From Epiperipatus broadwayi (lineage: Eukaryota; Onychophora; Udeonychophora; Euonychophora; Peripatidae), in assembly GCA_028023455.1 (NCBI GenBank), contig JAQFVV010012446.1:4465501-4529500 (forward strand): 64,000 nt of DNA, read 5' to 3'. The position numbers were made by a program, and so were the translations under genes. This document shows positions 1-13,879 of this stretch, piece after piece (within the stretch, counting starts at the first letter, position 1; every line of letters starts with the position of its first letter). A model generated the notes under the pieces. It did not search any database. It saw only the letters and a list, made by a program, of their open reading frames with translations, and was not told where the DNA came from.

Positions 1-2824
1 TTTTAATACTCCAACAAGAGATTGATTATGATTAAAAAATATTCTTAATGACACCTGCATATATTGTTCTTAGTTACAGTTCAAAAGCAAATCTATCCAA
101 ATACCAGCTTGATGACATTGGGCCCACAATGCCATTTCTCAATTTGAAGCCTCAACTACTTAATTTCGAAGATAGCTAGCTGAAGCAAACTAGCTCTATT
201 CCTTAATTTCAGAGCAACATGACTCGTACTGCAAAAGTATCTCCAATGTCCACTTTAAACTAGGCTATATGTTCTCATCAAGCTTTGGAGATTGAACCAA
301 TGATTCTACTAGCATCAATATAAAAATCTTAAGCATCTCAAAGTTATACATGTTGCAGTTAGTTTTGAATAATTTTAATTTGGGTTTGTCAATCTGCTTA
401 ACATCTCTATTATTTGTACTAAAATTACTTATAAAATTTCTTGACTAATGTAGCAGACCATGCTGGAACCATCCTGGTTTGTACCTGCTTCAAGTGGGTG
501 GATGTCGGTCAGAAACGCTCCACTTAATCTGTCGATGAACACTAAATTTTCATCATAAGTAGAATTTTTTTCGAGAACATTTCTTTCAGCAAATGATTTA
601 GGACAATCCGAAGGCAGTGGCCAAAAATTCTGGCACACACTATTTTTAAAAAAGAACTAAATAAATCAGTACTACCAAAGTTGGCCACTTTCATCATGCC
701 TAAAGAGATTGTTGTCCGTCTCAAGCCACTTTAATATTAAAGGCGCCATTGTTATAGCTAAAATTAATAAGTGCATGAATTTTGTTGTTTGTCAGATAAA
801 CATTAAAGCCATTTTAATTTTTCCATCATCCCAGCCATAATATCTGTACTTTGTGTACACACCTTATGCGTGTGTTTCTTTCTTTGCTCATTTTACTTTC
901 GGTAGAGGAAAAAAAAATCGCAACTTCTATTCAAACTGTTTGCAATGTATTTGGATCCATCAATTAAATAATTGGAATAAGTAACAAATCTGTTCTAGTC
1001 TCATTTTGATATGATATATTAGACAACTTTTGTTTCTTTACTGGCTCACTCTTACAATTTAACATGTCTTGATTGTCATAGTTATTTGTAGTATTCCTGT
1101 CTAGTTTCAAGGCCGCTCCATCTGTATATTCCAATCAACCTTTTCAAAAAAAAAATTAAAATATCACCAAAATCAACCAATGACGAATAAGTTTCAGCTA
1201 TTTTCTCATAAACTGCTAAACCCTATTACAAAAGTTTATATCATTACATGTACTTAATATACATTTCACTTTCTACATAAAAAAAAAAAATCACATTTCT
1301 TTATTTAAGTCATCTATCATAAATTTATTCTACTCCTGTCTGTGTGCATTTATTAACAAATGTACATGATATCTTTGTTTTAAAAAATACTAATCAATAA
1401 GAAATTTATTAATTTTTTTGTTACATAATAGTTTAGTTTATTTGTTGCTTGTCCACTGTTGCTAATATGTAGAACTACAATTGAAGAAGAATAACTAAAC
1501 CATGAACCTATTTTCATCTATTTACATATGCAAGACTTATTTGTAGTTCATATAACTCACTAATTTAAAAGCTTCAACTGCACCACTGGCGCAAAATATT
1601 AGCTTTACAAACATTCTATACTAAATCCCTATAAATCTATTTATTACATCTCCAAAGGAATTCATTTAATTTGGTGGGTGAATTCAAATTGAACCCACAG
1701 GTCTGTATGAGCAGTATCAAAAATCATCCCTCATTCAGTCATCACATTCAAGTCCACGCTCAATTAATTATGTATCACTAATTAAAGCATTATTTTACAT
1801 TTGCCATATCGCTGCTGCGAATAAGTAAACAAAAATTTTATTTAAATTGTCTCCAAGCACAATATTTATGACTTATAAAATGCTAAAATAAAAATAATAA
1901 ATTTGAAAGTGGGAAAAAAAAATTATATGGTATCCAAACATATTCATATATCTACTCACCAAACTAGATATGCGTATTTATGCCTCTCCACTAATTTTTT
2001 AGTGTATTTACTGTGTTATTTTTGTCGATGCCACCTCTATTCTATTTTACAAAGGTTTCATCAACCTCAACTTCTAGATGTGTGCTATGAAATAAATACG
2101 AAGATACTTAAAGCTCAAGAAATTCAAGAATGGAGAAACTGTAATTAATTTTTAAAAAACTGGAATATTTACTGGAGTGAAATTTACCTACTGCCAGATC
2201 AGTACTCAATTTAAATTCATGAAGGTGTTTTTATTTAGTCTGTTTAAATATTAATTCTTTTTTTTTTTAACTCTCAACAAGTTTATTTTTATAGAAACAT
2301 AATATATTAGTCTCTTTATATATTTTAAATGATCAAATTTCAATGTTAAAATTTGTCCATAATGTCGCATTTTATATATAAAATTTAAAAAAATGAATTT
2401 TAAAACAAAATTGAAACAGACAACTCACTATAAATAAAAAAAATATTTAATATATCAACTCGGCTTTCATTCCTTAATGGAACCTTTACAAGATGTTTCT
2501 TTCTACACAATCACATGACCAACTATCCTACAATAACTCCACCCAATAAACATTATTTACATTACATTACAATAAATATAATTAGTAAAATACATATATG
2601 TACATAAAAATGATTCAACTTTAATACAAATCTTTTTTTTTTTTCGTAATATTTATATATATAAAAAATAATCTAAAAAGAAATCTCAATAATAATCCTT
2701 TTCTTCTATAACTCTAAAGTTTCCAATAATCTAACAATGCCCATCTCCTCCCCCTCCCCACCCTCTAATTGCTGCTGGACCTTTATCCGTGTTTATAGAT
2801 TTAAATTTTCTTGAATATACAGTT

Positions 2825-4690
2825 TCATAACATTTTTTTGTCCTTGTAATTTTTAACATACTTTATTACCTGAATATTTTTTTCACAATTCATTCTATGT
2901 CCAGTATCCAAAAAATGTATATATGACCTTGATCTTATATCACTTCTGTTAATTGCCCTATCATGATCCTTACCTCTTTCCATGGCAGACTTTCCTGTCT
3001 AATCTATATATATATGTATCATATTGCAAAGATCACAACTAATTTTATAAACCAACCCTACCCTATTTTTAATATTACTCATCTTTTTGAGTTACGCATC
3101 CATTTCTCTAAAGATTTACTATTTTTCTGTCCTATCTTAATATCATCGGATAACTTTTTTTTTTTTATCAATGTCTTATATAAATGCTCTGAATATGGAA
3201 CTGAAACCCACTCACTATTTCTATACCCCTGCCTTGCATTATCTTTTGTGTTATTATCGAATTTCTAAAAATCTTTTTAATATCTTTTCTTTTATATCCC
3301 ATACTAACAGAATCATTCTCAATTTTTTGTTCAAATGCTTCTTTTATATTCAATGTTGGCCTATCATTTTTTAACTTAAACTCTTTCAAAGTTGCTATTT
3401 TCTGTGACTATGATTGATATGAATTTGGATCAATTATACCTCTTTTTTCTTTATTCTTAAAATGTTTAATAAGTATCTCACCATTACTTCCTTTTCTTAA
3501 AAAATTGTCTAAATACTTTAATCCCTTCTCTTTTTTTACATAATAAACTTAATATTGTATTTATTATTGTACAATTCTTCAAATGCATTAACAATACTTC
3601 TACTATTACCTATTATAATTATATCATCAACATACCCTATGATATTATAGAATTTCCTTATTTTTTTATATACTTATCAACTATTTTATACATAAAGCTC
3701 GCAAATAAGCTGTGCAGAATATCCCCAGCCCCAGATCGGTTTCTGCTACTGACTTCCTCAGTGAGGTGCTAAGATATTCAAGCATCAACTATATTTTCCT
3801 CTATATAATCAATCATAATTGATAATAAAATCCCATTAATAGAGCAACCCATAGCCCGTTCCTTTGTCATATTCCAAAATTTTTCATTAAATTTAAAATA
3901 TAAAGCATTATTTATCAATAATAATGCTTCTCAGCTAACATATAATTAGTCTTCTGAAATTTATATTACTAATTTTTATTTTATCAATAATTATTTTTAT
4001 ACTATCTTCTCTAGGTATACTCTGATACATTTTATCAATATCAAATGATATAATCATTTCATTTCTATTTATCTTTACATTATTTAATTTATCTATAATT
4101 TTTTCTGAATTCCTAATACAATATTTGCAATGAGAATCTTTTTATATATTATATCACATAAATCTTTAAGGATATAATTATTAAAGTCTACTATTACTCT
4201 TACTGGCATATCATCCTCATACGTGTTTTAACCTTCGCAAATATACATGGATGTTCAAAGGCTGTAGGATAAAAAATCTATATTCCTTTTCATTAATTAA
4301 TCGTTTCATTTTCGTATAATTTAATAAAATCTTAAATTTTGTTCTATTTTCGGATTTTTATTTATCTTTTGATATGCCTGCTTTACAATATATTCTTTTA
4401 TTTTCCGATCACAGTCCATTTCATTTAAAACAATAAACCTTGACCCTTTACCTTCACTTCTTACTATTAAGTGCTCATTATTTATCTTCTCTATAATTTG
4501 TCTTATAACAGACTTCTTCCATTCTTTTATTACATTTATGCTCTTTATTAATAACATTATTAATTTTTGATTGTAATTTAGCTTTCAAACTATTTTTAAT
4601 ACTTCCAGCTTCCAATCTAACAACTGTTGTTTTCTTGAATATCTCTATCCACAAGTGATATATATTTAACCCCTTTATTTAAAATCTGTG
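2825..4690 (-). mobile_element. Decayed Penelope-like element (reverse transcriptase plus GIY-YIG endonuclease)
   Basis: Read on the minus strand, broken frames give the ordered motifs of a Penelope-like retroelement. First comes an N-terminal lysine-rich segment (4,557-4,321). Near 4,050-4,000 is reverse transcriptase motif A, FDIDKMYQSIP, with its catalytic Asp. Near 3,870-3,800 is a motif B-like block, ERAMGCSINGILLSIM followed by DYIEE. Near 3,645-3,620 is motif C, GYVDDIIIIGNS, with the YxDD catalytic pair. A region ending in RGIIDPNSYQS (about 3,400) resembles the PLE thumb. The GIY-YIG-type endonuclease follows at about 3,050-2,825, starting VYKISCDLCN and containing FLDTGHRMNCE. A stop codon sits at the GIY-YIG core (IYID stop TGKS) and there are several frameshifts, so the copy is dead. 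A hammerhead-type sequence interrupts the RT between motifs B and C. Membership of the PLE class is secure; the clade is not assigned. Confidence 0.88.
3715..3781 (-). ncRNA. Hammerhead-type ribozyme, family 1 copy A, inside PLE RT
   Basis: Read on the minus strand, the core CUGAGGA (3,761-3,755, matching CUGANGA) is followed by GAAA (3,743-3,740). A very short stem III region CCGA then leads to an AUC cleavage triplet ending at 3,734. Bases 3,733-3,729 (UGGGG) pair with the CCUCA just before the core, giving a 5-bp stem I. An outer helix pairs GAATATC with GATATTC. In copy B the same helix reads GAATGTC and GACATTC, a compensatory change. Stem II is poorly formed here, so activity is doubtful. 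Confidence 0.68.
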
Positions 4691-5342
4691 ACTGCTCAAT
4701 TGTAAAATACGATAGCAAAGATCATAAAGCCAATCAGTTCTTCAACTTGCTAGATGCGATATTACAGATTCCACTAATGTAAACTCACCTACTTGTTGGA
4801 TTGGACATGTAAAAAGAATGAACAACGCAATATTTCTTAAAAGTGTATTTTGTGGTGAACTAAGCTTGGTTTTTGTGGGAGAAGTAGTCTCAAAGGCATT
4901 CTAAAGAAGTGCAATGTTAATTGTTATCATTGGTAAGATATGACAGAGAACAGGATATATCGGAGAGCTACAATTAGATATGCTGTTGAACTATTTCAGA
5001 AAGTAGATATTGAAAGACAGCATCACAAAATATTAAATAAAACAGAAAAATGGATCAACTTATTTGCAGATCACAGACAGGTTTACATAATCGTTGCCAA
5101 ACTCATTTCTACAGCAGGTTTTTTTCTTTTATTTCTTTGGTAATGGAATAGCCATATTTGTTTACGAGTGATTGCTCTATGTATGCTATATATAGACAGT
5201 TCTTATTTAATTCACTCGACAATAACAGAAAAAAAAAAAAAGACTAAAAAATATTTACACCATACCATTATAAAAACAATACAAACTGTTAACTAAAATG
5301 AATTAGAAAAATTAATAATAAAAGAAAACAAAAAATACTTAC

Positions 5343-6239
5343 TTTGTTTGCCCAGGTGTCTTGTCAGTTACTTCAATTTTGCCAGATATGGGACTATTGC
5401 TAAGATGTTCTGGCTCGGACAACACAGATCCAAACTGATCTAATCCTGAGGATTTGGATACTGATTCTAAAGTTTCTGGGGTAGGAAGAGCTGTTGAATG
5501 GGTTCTGGCAGGTTTTTTAGGAGGTAAAGAATTTGATTCTTCAGAATTAGTCACGGGTGTGTTAGGTGGAGTTGGTTGAGAAGCTTCCAGTTTCCCGGAT
5601 CTGTCCAACTTTGTAAGACTCACGCTTCGAGATAATGGAGATGCCTCCAGAAGAACTTTATCAAAAGCTTCCACTAGACGAGAGCCGATCTCAAAAGAAC
5701 TCCATCTTTTTTTGACATTGGAAGCTAATTCCAAAAACATTACCTGATGGCCGGTTCGTTCTTTGCCCTGAGTGGACCGCCGAAGCAAAGGTTTAACATT
5801 TTCAGACACACTTCTTGTAAACGGCCATTGTTTAAAAGATGAAAGAGATTCCACTTCGTAACTTTTCAACATATTAGCTACTGAAGTATCACATTTTGGT
5901 ACAACTTCCACTAGCTTTTTCCCAATAGTAGGTAACCCTTTAGATACCTGAAATGGTACGCGGCTATCTACCTCTTGTCCAGGAAGGCTATGTATTAGTT
6001 GAAATGGCCAATTGGTGAGAGATTCATTTCCCAGATTCTGTAATACATGCTGATGCTCGAATGCCAGGTCTAGGTTGAATGGTAACATGGCAAGCGGTTG
6101 CATCACCACAAGCAAATCATCAAAAAGATGTTTAGTTGCCGTATTTGCTAGAAGAAGGAAAGCATCAGATTGATAATATTTCTGCAAGAAACTTTCCCGA
6201 GATCGCAAATAACTTAACCACGAATCAAGAGACTTGATG
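5343..6239 (-). CDS. RUSC1/2: RUSC-like protein, coding exon 6 (RUN domain C-terminal part plus proline-rich tail)
   Basis: This exon spans 897 nt. The acceptor is TTTTTAG before 6,239 and the donor GTAAGTA follows 5,343. Joined to exon 5, the codon AA plus C restores the run GLLNIKSLDSWLSYL, typical of the RUN domain of RUSC proteins. The stretch VMQPLAMLPFNLDLAFEHQ (about 6,115-6,060) is a hallmark of the RUSC RUN C-terminus. The tail is Ser/Pro-rich and contains PTPPNTP and LPPKKPAR. The latter fits a PxxPxR class II SH3 ligand, so it could bind the protein's own SH3 domain (inference). The exon ends in phase 2 with an open frame, so at least one more exon must follow. In vertebrates RUSC1 and RUSC2 are cytosolic adaptors for vesicle transport and signalling, with RUSC2 linked to AP-4 vesicles and kinesin. 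Confidence 0.88.
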
Positions 6240-6977
6240 CTAAAAATAAAATATGAAAATAATAACCTAATAAAGTTAAAATTCATTTCATTGTAATGAT
6301 GGAAAAAATATTTTCATATTTAATTTTATACACTATAAAAATAAAAGTAGGCCTTCATTCTGCAATGAATCATTAATAGTTGAAATGATGATGATGATCA
6401 TGTTAACATTACGATGGCTGATTTTTAATTACTATAAAGCATAACTAAATAATTTTTTTTTTTAATTAATGTGATTTTTATAATTTGACTAAACACCTTA
6501 TATGTGATTTTTTTAAATAATTCATCTGTTATTTATAGAGAAATATATTATTAAATTTATTAATAATTTATATTGTATTAATTTTGATTTATTTGGCCAC
6601 TTAAAATATATATATATATTTATTTAAAGAGCGAATATTCTAATTAGTACCAAATCATATATTATGATTGAAAAGCTAAAGTAAAGCTATTTGAAAATTT
6701 AAACTGGAATGTTTTATTTAATGAGCTATTGCCTTATCCAGAAGTTTTATTTGATCTAATTTATTAAATTTCACATTATACATGGGCATGAATTTGAATT
6801 CAGAATAGATTAATCCAGATTTTGATCAACGTAAATATAAAAAAAGTCAAAGAATCAGTAATACACACAATATATATAAAAGAGAATACATACATAGCCA
6901 CAATATAATAGTACATTACTATATATTAATATAAATGAATTACTTATTTTTAATTATAACGATACAAAAGAACTTAC
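6240..6977 (-). other. RUSC1/2: RUSC-like gene, intron 5
   Basis: This short phase-2 intron has a GTAAGTT donor and a polypyrimidine TTTTTAG acceptor. It is strongly AT-rich. I see no gene or recognisable repeat in it. Confidence 0.8.
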
Positions 6978-7083
6978 TTGAGTAAACCAAAAATGAACGC
7001 ATTAAATTTCATATTGCCTTCTTTGATTTCATCCCTGCTGTTCAAATGCACCGCCAGTTCATTTAATGGTTTGGTAGAAACAT
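6978..7083 (-). CDS. RUSC1/2: RUSC-like protein, coding exon 5 (RUN domain middle)
   Basis: This 106-nt exon (2 nt, 34 codons, 2 nt) lies between a CCACTAG acceptor and a GTAAGTT donor. It encodes VSTKPLNELAVHLNSRDEI and then MKFNAFIFGLL, part of the RUN domain. Its phases match exon 4 (ends phase 1) and exon 6 (starts completing codon AAC). RUN domains generally serve small-GTPase-related trafficking. The exon is too short to be called alone; the call rests on frame continuity and the GLLN-IK junction with exon 6. Confidence 0.86.
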
Positions 7084-7996
7084 CTAGTGGAAACGGTAAT
7101 TATAAAAATTATAATGAATATATTTAAAAAACACAAAGCAAAAAATCAAATGAATTCAAGAGCATGTACATTTATGGAAATAAATTTTAAATAATTGATT
7201 TAAAAACTTTGGTATTCCAATTTAATTAAATCAAGTGCCTCAGCATGTAAATTTGCAATTCGCAGTTTGTCGTCATTTTGCATTTTGATCTTTCTTTAGC
7301 ATTAAACAATTTGTAGTTAATATTCCAATAATATTATCGTGTACTAATACAAATCAATGTAACTAATTAAACTAAGAAAACACACGGCTCTCATAAAAAT
7401 GATTTTAAAAAAAGAATACAACAAGTCAACTAGGAAACATAATTAAGTCTAAACAAAATAGCACAAATATGAGATTATACAGATCACAGTCCTCGGTATA
7501 TTTGGCATTTGAGGGATTCCGTATTTGCCAACAAAATGTAGTCATTTTCATTTTGAGAGTCAAGATCCCCAACTCTACGTTCTGCTGCAAAAAAAAACTT
7601 CTCAAAGCAACAGTCCAGTGATCAGCATTGCCTATCTGTGAGAACTTCCATTTAAATATGGCATAACATCCAGTTTAATATACATAGTCAAAAGATTAAT
7701 TCTTCATTAAATAAATATGCATATCAATTAAGACATAATTATATATATATATGATGCAGGATGAAAACATTGTTTGTTTTTTTTTATCTGTAGCGTTAAC
7801 ATATAAAGTCTAGCAGAAGTACACAGTTCAGGATCATATCTGAACTGCTGACATTATGACGACTTTTCGTTAACTAATTGCAATATGATGATTTTTTTAA
7901 AAACAAACAAACAAACAACTTTTTCTTGATTCTGCATAATTAGGCAGAGATTGGTTCTTATTGCAACAAACAATATATTACTTCCAAGGACCTGTA

Positions 7997-8122
7997 TGGT
8001 TTGATGTAGTGGTAGATGGGTAGATTTTGGAGCTCAACAGACATGGATCCCAATTCAATTTCTGTCCCTTCCAATTCCTCGAACTTCCTATAAATTCCTA
8101 AGCAATAAACCCATTGATTATT
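7997..8122 (+). mobile_element. tRNA-derived SINE, copy 1
   Basis: The head has an A-box-like TGATGTAGTGGTAGA and an imperfect B-box around GGATCCCAATTC. The tail (CTTCCTATAAATTCCTAAG, then CAATAAACCCATT) matches the tails of the copies at 21.96, 34.88, 51.58 and 60.09 kb. The shared tail defines the family, and the tRNA-like promoter boxes are diverged. Confidence 0.65.
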
Positions 8123-11100
8123 CACTAATGTATTTCCATTTAACAATTCTGTAGAGAAGAAAAGGCTATTGCATCATATTTTGATGCAAATATTTCATAG
8201 TACATTGAGTGCTTTATTCAAGGGCAGTTCTGTACTCGAACCCAGTTCCCGATAATTTTCCTTGTGACTAACTACCATCTTCCATGGCTGAAAAATGCAC
8301 GATGATTCTAAAAGCATTTCCTGTTCAATCAATAACTTTCAACATGGAAAATGATACATCCTATTGAAATAGCTATTTGTAGTAAATATGGTAAATAGCC
8401 AGCCATTATTTTACTTTTATCAATTTTTATATTAATTCTTGCCTGTTATAATAGAAACCCATGACTCATACTTAATAGCACCATGGAAGATTTAGAATAT
8501 TTTTTAATCATCATATTCTTACGATTATGGACTTATAATAATTTTATAATCAGTTGCATGGATGGTCAAGTGATGTTTAAACATCAATCGCAGGCTGAGT
8601 ATAATAATTTCTAATGAACTAACTAGTGATTTTTTTCGCTTCTATCCACTGCAAATTAGTCCTAAAATCTTGTAATTCTTGAGTCCACTTCTTTCTCTCT
8701 TAGGTCAGACCACCCAGGGTCATTGATATCCTTCACTTTTCTTCCTGCAGCCTAGAAACAATAATGGTTACAGTAACATTACATTTGGAGTGTACAAATT
8801 TGCAGATATTAATAAAACTGGATAAAAGACTACAATTTAAAATTTGTAAAGTTATTATGTTCCTCTGTATGTCTAATAGTAGGAAAGAGAGAAGTTAATT
8901 ACAGATAAATTTCATCCATGAAGATGGTGCTGTGGCAAAACAATAAACAACAAGGTTCATGAGTATTATAAAACATTAATAACTTTTTAAAAGGGCATTC
9001 TTTATATCTGATTTGAATATACAGTCATGAAAGGGTGAATGATCTCACTTTCATCAGAATATCTTAATGAGTAAATGATATAAAATATAAAACACATCTA
9101 AAAACATTAATCGATGAAAATGAATGGAAGTATGTTCTACATTTCCATTATTACTCATCAGTGAGATAGTAATTTTATTAAACAACAGACTTACAAGAAG
9201 TGCACCCAATCAGATCAGAGAAGTAAAAAAAGGTATGAAAAAATGGAATGATTTGGAAATGTATAATATTTGATTAAAATAAGTAATTTGCATATTGTAC
9301 ACATAAAAAATCGTAGTACAATTTTATAAACTGAATTATTATTTCAAATAGATTTCTGATAAAAACTAAAAATTTAATTTTTTTCTACAATGACAAAATA
9401 TCAGAAATATAAAAAAAATAATCAATTTTATACAAAAATATATTCTCAAATTTATATAATTAGAACTAATTTTAAAAAAAGCTAAATATTTGGAAATATT
9501 CACTGATTGATAGAGCTAACTAAAAAAAACTATATTCAATACCTGATAGAGATAACTGAAAAAACTATTATAATTTTAAAGATATAACTAAAGAATTAAT
9601 AATAATGTGAGTGGTTGAAAATACAGGTAGAACACATTTAATATGATTCCCTATAGTTTGACAACTTCTATCGATCCAGATAAAGTTATGAGAAGACAGC
9701 CCTTTCAATTTTTAAGATTGCCAGACTCCAAATATTTTAGTGAGATTTAAGATTTACTTAATTAAGTAACATTTTTTTAATTATCTAATTTTAAATACTC
9801 AGCCATTAAATAAAAATAATTACAGTAAAATAAATAAACCAATATTCACGAAAATGAATTATTTTTTTTGAAAAAACAACATTTTAAGTAAATATCTTTA
9901 CATTAATATGCCTAATTAATGTGAGTCCCATATTTCTATTCTTTTATTCAGTTTTCATTTTTTAATTAGACAGAGAGAGAGAGAGAGAGAAAAAAAAAAC
10001 TGTTTACAAAATAAAACGAAATAAGACTTTAAATATGGCAAAAGTGGATAAAGATAAAAGAAAACATTTTTTTTTTTCTAAATCTGCTTATGAGAAGTAT
10101 AAAGTTTACACTAATTGTTATTAATTATAAAGTTTGGTTAAATTTTTAAAAAAATAAACTGATTATTTTTTTTTTTCATTATGTAGTATTAAAATATTAT
10201 TATGTAGTATAAAAAATATGTAAAATGGATGATTTTAGGATGAGTAATTCATCCTGTTCCAGTATTTATTCCAATCTGGAGCCATATTTGTAAATCTTGA
10301 ATATTCAAAAAAGTCATATATGTTTTGATTACAATATATATTTGATATGTTATTAAAATTAATATATGTATTACTTTTAATACTCAGTTTAATTTTCAGC
10401 AGAACATAAATGTTTTAAAGATGCAAGAGGTTTCTAAAGAGGGAAGAATAGTGCTGAAATAATATTACTCGCATGATCTGAGGATGCCAGACAAATGGTA
10501 CTCTATCTGTAGTTAAATCTTTAATCGGATTCTAAAAATAGAAACTTTTTACTGAGAAAAATAGGCTAAATGATAATAAAAACAATGTATTGATTTAAAA
10601 TACATTTAAAAGAGGGTCTACAATTGCTTAAAACTTAAAAAAAATTCTGGAGTTTTAAAATATCTAACAATATAGCAATATGGTTAGGAAAACTTTTTTT
10701 TTTTGCTTTGTCCCTAACTATTAATTTTTAATCGCTGTTTTGTATAAAAAAAAAATAATAATAACAATCATAAACAATAAGATTTAATATAACTTATTAA
10801 AGTATTAAAAAAATTAATGATGAACATCTATAATTTTGCCACGTATAGATTTTGAAATAAACATATTGAAGTGATAGAAAACTTATTTATTAGCCCAGAA
10901 TAAATTATCATAGCTGTTTATTGAAAGTCCATCTTGTTCTATGAGTTTTCAGAATTATAAAAATTAATCAATATTAGTGATTTTTACCAAGCGATGATAA
11001 AATGCTACTTCTTTAATTAAGTATAAACATACATAATACTATCATAAAAAATTCCCGATAAGTTGCAATATGGCCTCTCCTTAGATGAAATCAGAAATTT

Positions 11101-13879
11101 TTGCATATATGCCATGCATACAGAAACTCTCTGAAATTATTATAATTTATTTTCTTACTCTTATATAATTTCAAACTTTTTGTGCTTTTGTTCATTTTCT
11201 ATAACTCTATTTCTTTTTGTCCTCTTTTCCCAACCCTCGTAATTATTTATTTGTAATACATTACCTACATCTTTATCCTACTTCATAAAATTAAATTGTC
11301 TATCTATTAACTTTGCATAATGTAAAATCTTTCTTGTTCAACATATTTATTGTTCTCTCCACATAATTAATCCATTTAAGCATGCTAATCTACTTTCATT
11401 GATATAATCTTCCAAACCTTTTTAATTTGCCTTTAATTTACTGCATTAAAAATAAATCCAATCTCATTTCTCCTTGAATAGGCTTTGCTGACCACAGTTC
11501 ACTACACAATGTCTGTTTTATACTTCTTTTTGTATTCCATTTTAAAGTATGAAGAAGTTCCTTGGTCAATACAAAACCCCTCTTTTTTAAATGTTAAAGC
11601 AGATGCCACAATCCCCTGCTAAATTATTTGTTATTGGAAAACCTTGCCCGATTTTTAATCAATTTTTTTTTTTTTTCTAAATTAATTCTAATTTCGAGGT
11701 AACTATTTAATTCATTTTTCCACTTTAAAAAAGTACCTGAATATTTATACAATTCCATTTCTTCAAGACAAATACTTCTAAATTTATCATTCTTCAATTT
11801 TATACTTCTTAAATAATTAACACTTTATTTTTTATCATTCAACATAATTTTCATACTTATTAATAGCGCCATCTATTGACAAAAAATAAATCTTACAAAT
11901 GATTAAATACATTTATTGGAATACAGAACACGGAACTATTGTATTGTGAGCTTTCCTTGCAAGTGTTAATGAAAGTATTGAAAATAATATTTTTATGAAT
12001 TTTCTTTGTAATTTTCATTATTATGGAAATATTCAAAATCGAAAATCTGCCGTTTGGCAGCATTTTAAATTTATGCCGATATTCTACGGCAATGAATGTT
12101 TAAATTTGCAGAGGTTCAACATCGTTTGACAAATATTTATATATATCCATATATGCAAATAATCCTAAAAAAGGGGCTTTTAATGTCTTATATCATTGAG
12201 AATTTGTACATAAAGATAAATGTTTGTAAATTAATTATGACTACTACTGTCTAAGAGTTTATATGTGATTTTCAGCTTTCTTCTACAGCAATTATAGTAT
12301 TAATTTTCTAACTGAATATATTAATTGCCCTTTAAATTAGGCGATGAAATGAATTTACAGTTCAAGGTAGCATAAAGTTTTTTTTATCTAAAGAAGATCG
12401 CCTGTTTAAATAGAAATTGTGGTACAAACATCAATAAAGTATGGTTAATTGACAAGTTAGCTTCGATAGCATCCTAGAAAAACTGTAATGAGAATTAGAA
12501 GATTGTATATAGATAAACTTTGTTACAGTAGTGTCTACATTAAAAACGTTTGCATTTGGCATCAAAAGCTATGTATCATGTAATAATAACAGAGAATTAG
12601 TATTTGACATGCAGCAAGTCATTAATAAAAAAAACAAAATGCTATAGAAAGTTAAACACATCTTCTTTAATAATGACAGCATCTATTTTTCATCTTTTTG
12701 ATTTTAACAGAATTGCGAAATGAAAATAATCTGCAGAAAAATTTTGCTTTTTGAACTACGATATCCCATGGGTGAATAAATTTAATAGGCATCTAATAAA
12801 TTTTACCAATCTACTAATCCATTTGATTGTGGTTAACTCATGCTAATCAATTACATTAGGCAAATTCTATAAACCAACCTTTTGCTGTCTCTTGACTCAA
12901 CGTCTCAAAGACTCTTAGCTATACTCCTCTTTAAGATTATCAATCTTTTTTTTTTGCCTTTCCTATTCTTTTCCTTCCATCCTTCACAGACCCTTCCAAT
13001 AGATCTTTCATAATTATTTAGCCTTTATAGGCAAGCTTGATCCCACTTTTGTACTCCCTCTTCATATTTATCTCAAAAATAATCTTTACCTTTTACCTTT
13101 TCCAATACTTCTGCAAGACTAATTGTATCTTTGCAACTTATCATTTACATTTTCCTACAAACTTCCATGATTTTTTGCTATAGTAGAATATTGACATTAT
13201 GGAAGTAATGTCTTCTTTATAAAATAAAATGGCAAGATTCATGCTAGAAAAAAATATGTACAAATTGTATTGAATACATAATTTTTTAAAAAAACTTTGA
13301 TCATATGTAAGTAATAAACTGTACCAAAAATAAATTGAAAAATATGCTCTGCATATCATATTAGATTAATTCATCTAATTGTTATTTAATTGAATGCAAC
13401 TTCAGGATTCTTATAAGCTACATGACTATGATATTAATTAAAAGGTGATATGCAGGAAAATAAAAAATATTTTTAAAAAAATTAAATATAAGCTTTTATA
13501 AATGCATTAAAAAAAAAAAAAATTTCAGCTTTCACAAATAAACGTATGGGGGCGCTCATGTTTAGAAATATCAGTTTCACTTTCTATCAATTTTTACAAA
13601 TTTCTTATCAAGCAAGAATTACAATTTAACATTTTAAACTTAATATTCGTCATTGTTTTGTTATTATGTATATAAAAAAAAAGTATATCTAAGAAAAAGT
13701 ACACTACACACTTTTGTTTGTGAAACCTAAGAAAATTTGGTTTATACTTTTTAATGCATTTATGAGAGTAAAAGTATTTATAGGGGATTTGAATGCAGAC
13801 TTTCAAGCTCCTTTCAGCTATCCATTCCATCTCATACCACTGATGCACATGGCCACACACATGTGAAAAAAAAACAAAT

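Larger units (their letters stand above)
1..5342 (-). other. RUSC1/2: RUSC-like gene, intron 6 (partial, open at left edge)
   Basis: This is the sequence downstream of the exon 6 donor (GTAAGTA read on the minus strand from 5,342). A Penelope-like element with an embedded ribozyme fills about 2,825-4,690. Bases 1-2,820 and 4,700-5,340 are AT-rich with homopolymer runs, and I see no exon there. In particular I found no SH3-coding exon, so the last exon or exons probably lie beyond the left edge. Confidence 0.6.

Noticed and set aside
429-724. Minus-strand reading frames of 60-69 residues that might be an SH3 or terminal RUSC exon
   Set aside because: No SH3 signature and no clear acceptor in the required phase; one frame faintly resembles a LINE reverse transcriptase block, but too weakly to call.
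4940-5143. 67-residue plus-strand open frame
   Set aside because: No recognisable motif, no repeat support, and it is antisense to an intron of the gene; likely chance in AT-rich DNA.
8690-8757. Minus-strand stretch preceded by TTTCTAG encoding KVKDINDPGWSDLREKEVDS, a possible extra exon of intron 4
   Set aside because: It hits a stop soon after, no donor fits, and exon 4 joins exon 5 in phase without it. It may be a repeat-derived coding relic.
9140-9170. Minus-strand CUGAUGAG followed by GAAA, resembling a hammerhead
   Set aside because: No stem II forms between the boxes and no stem I or cleavage site is evident; chance match.
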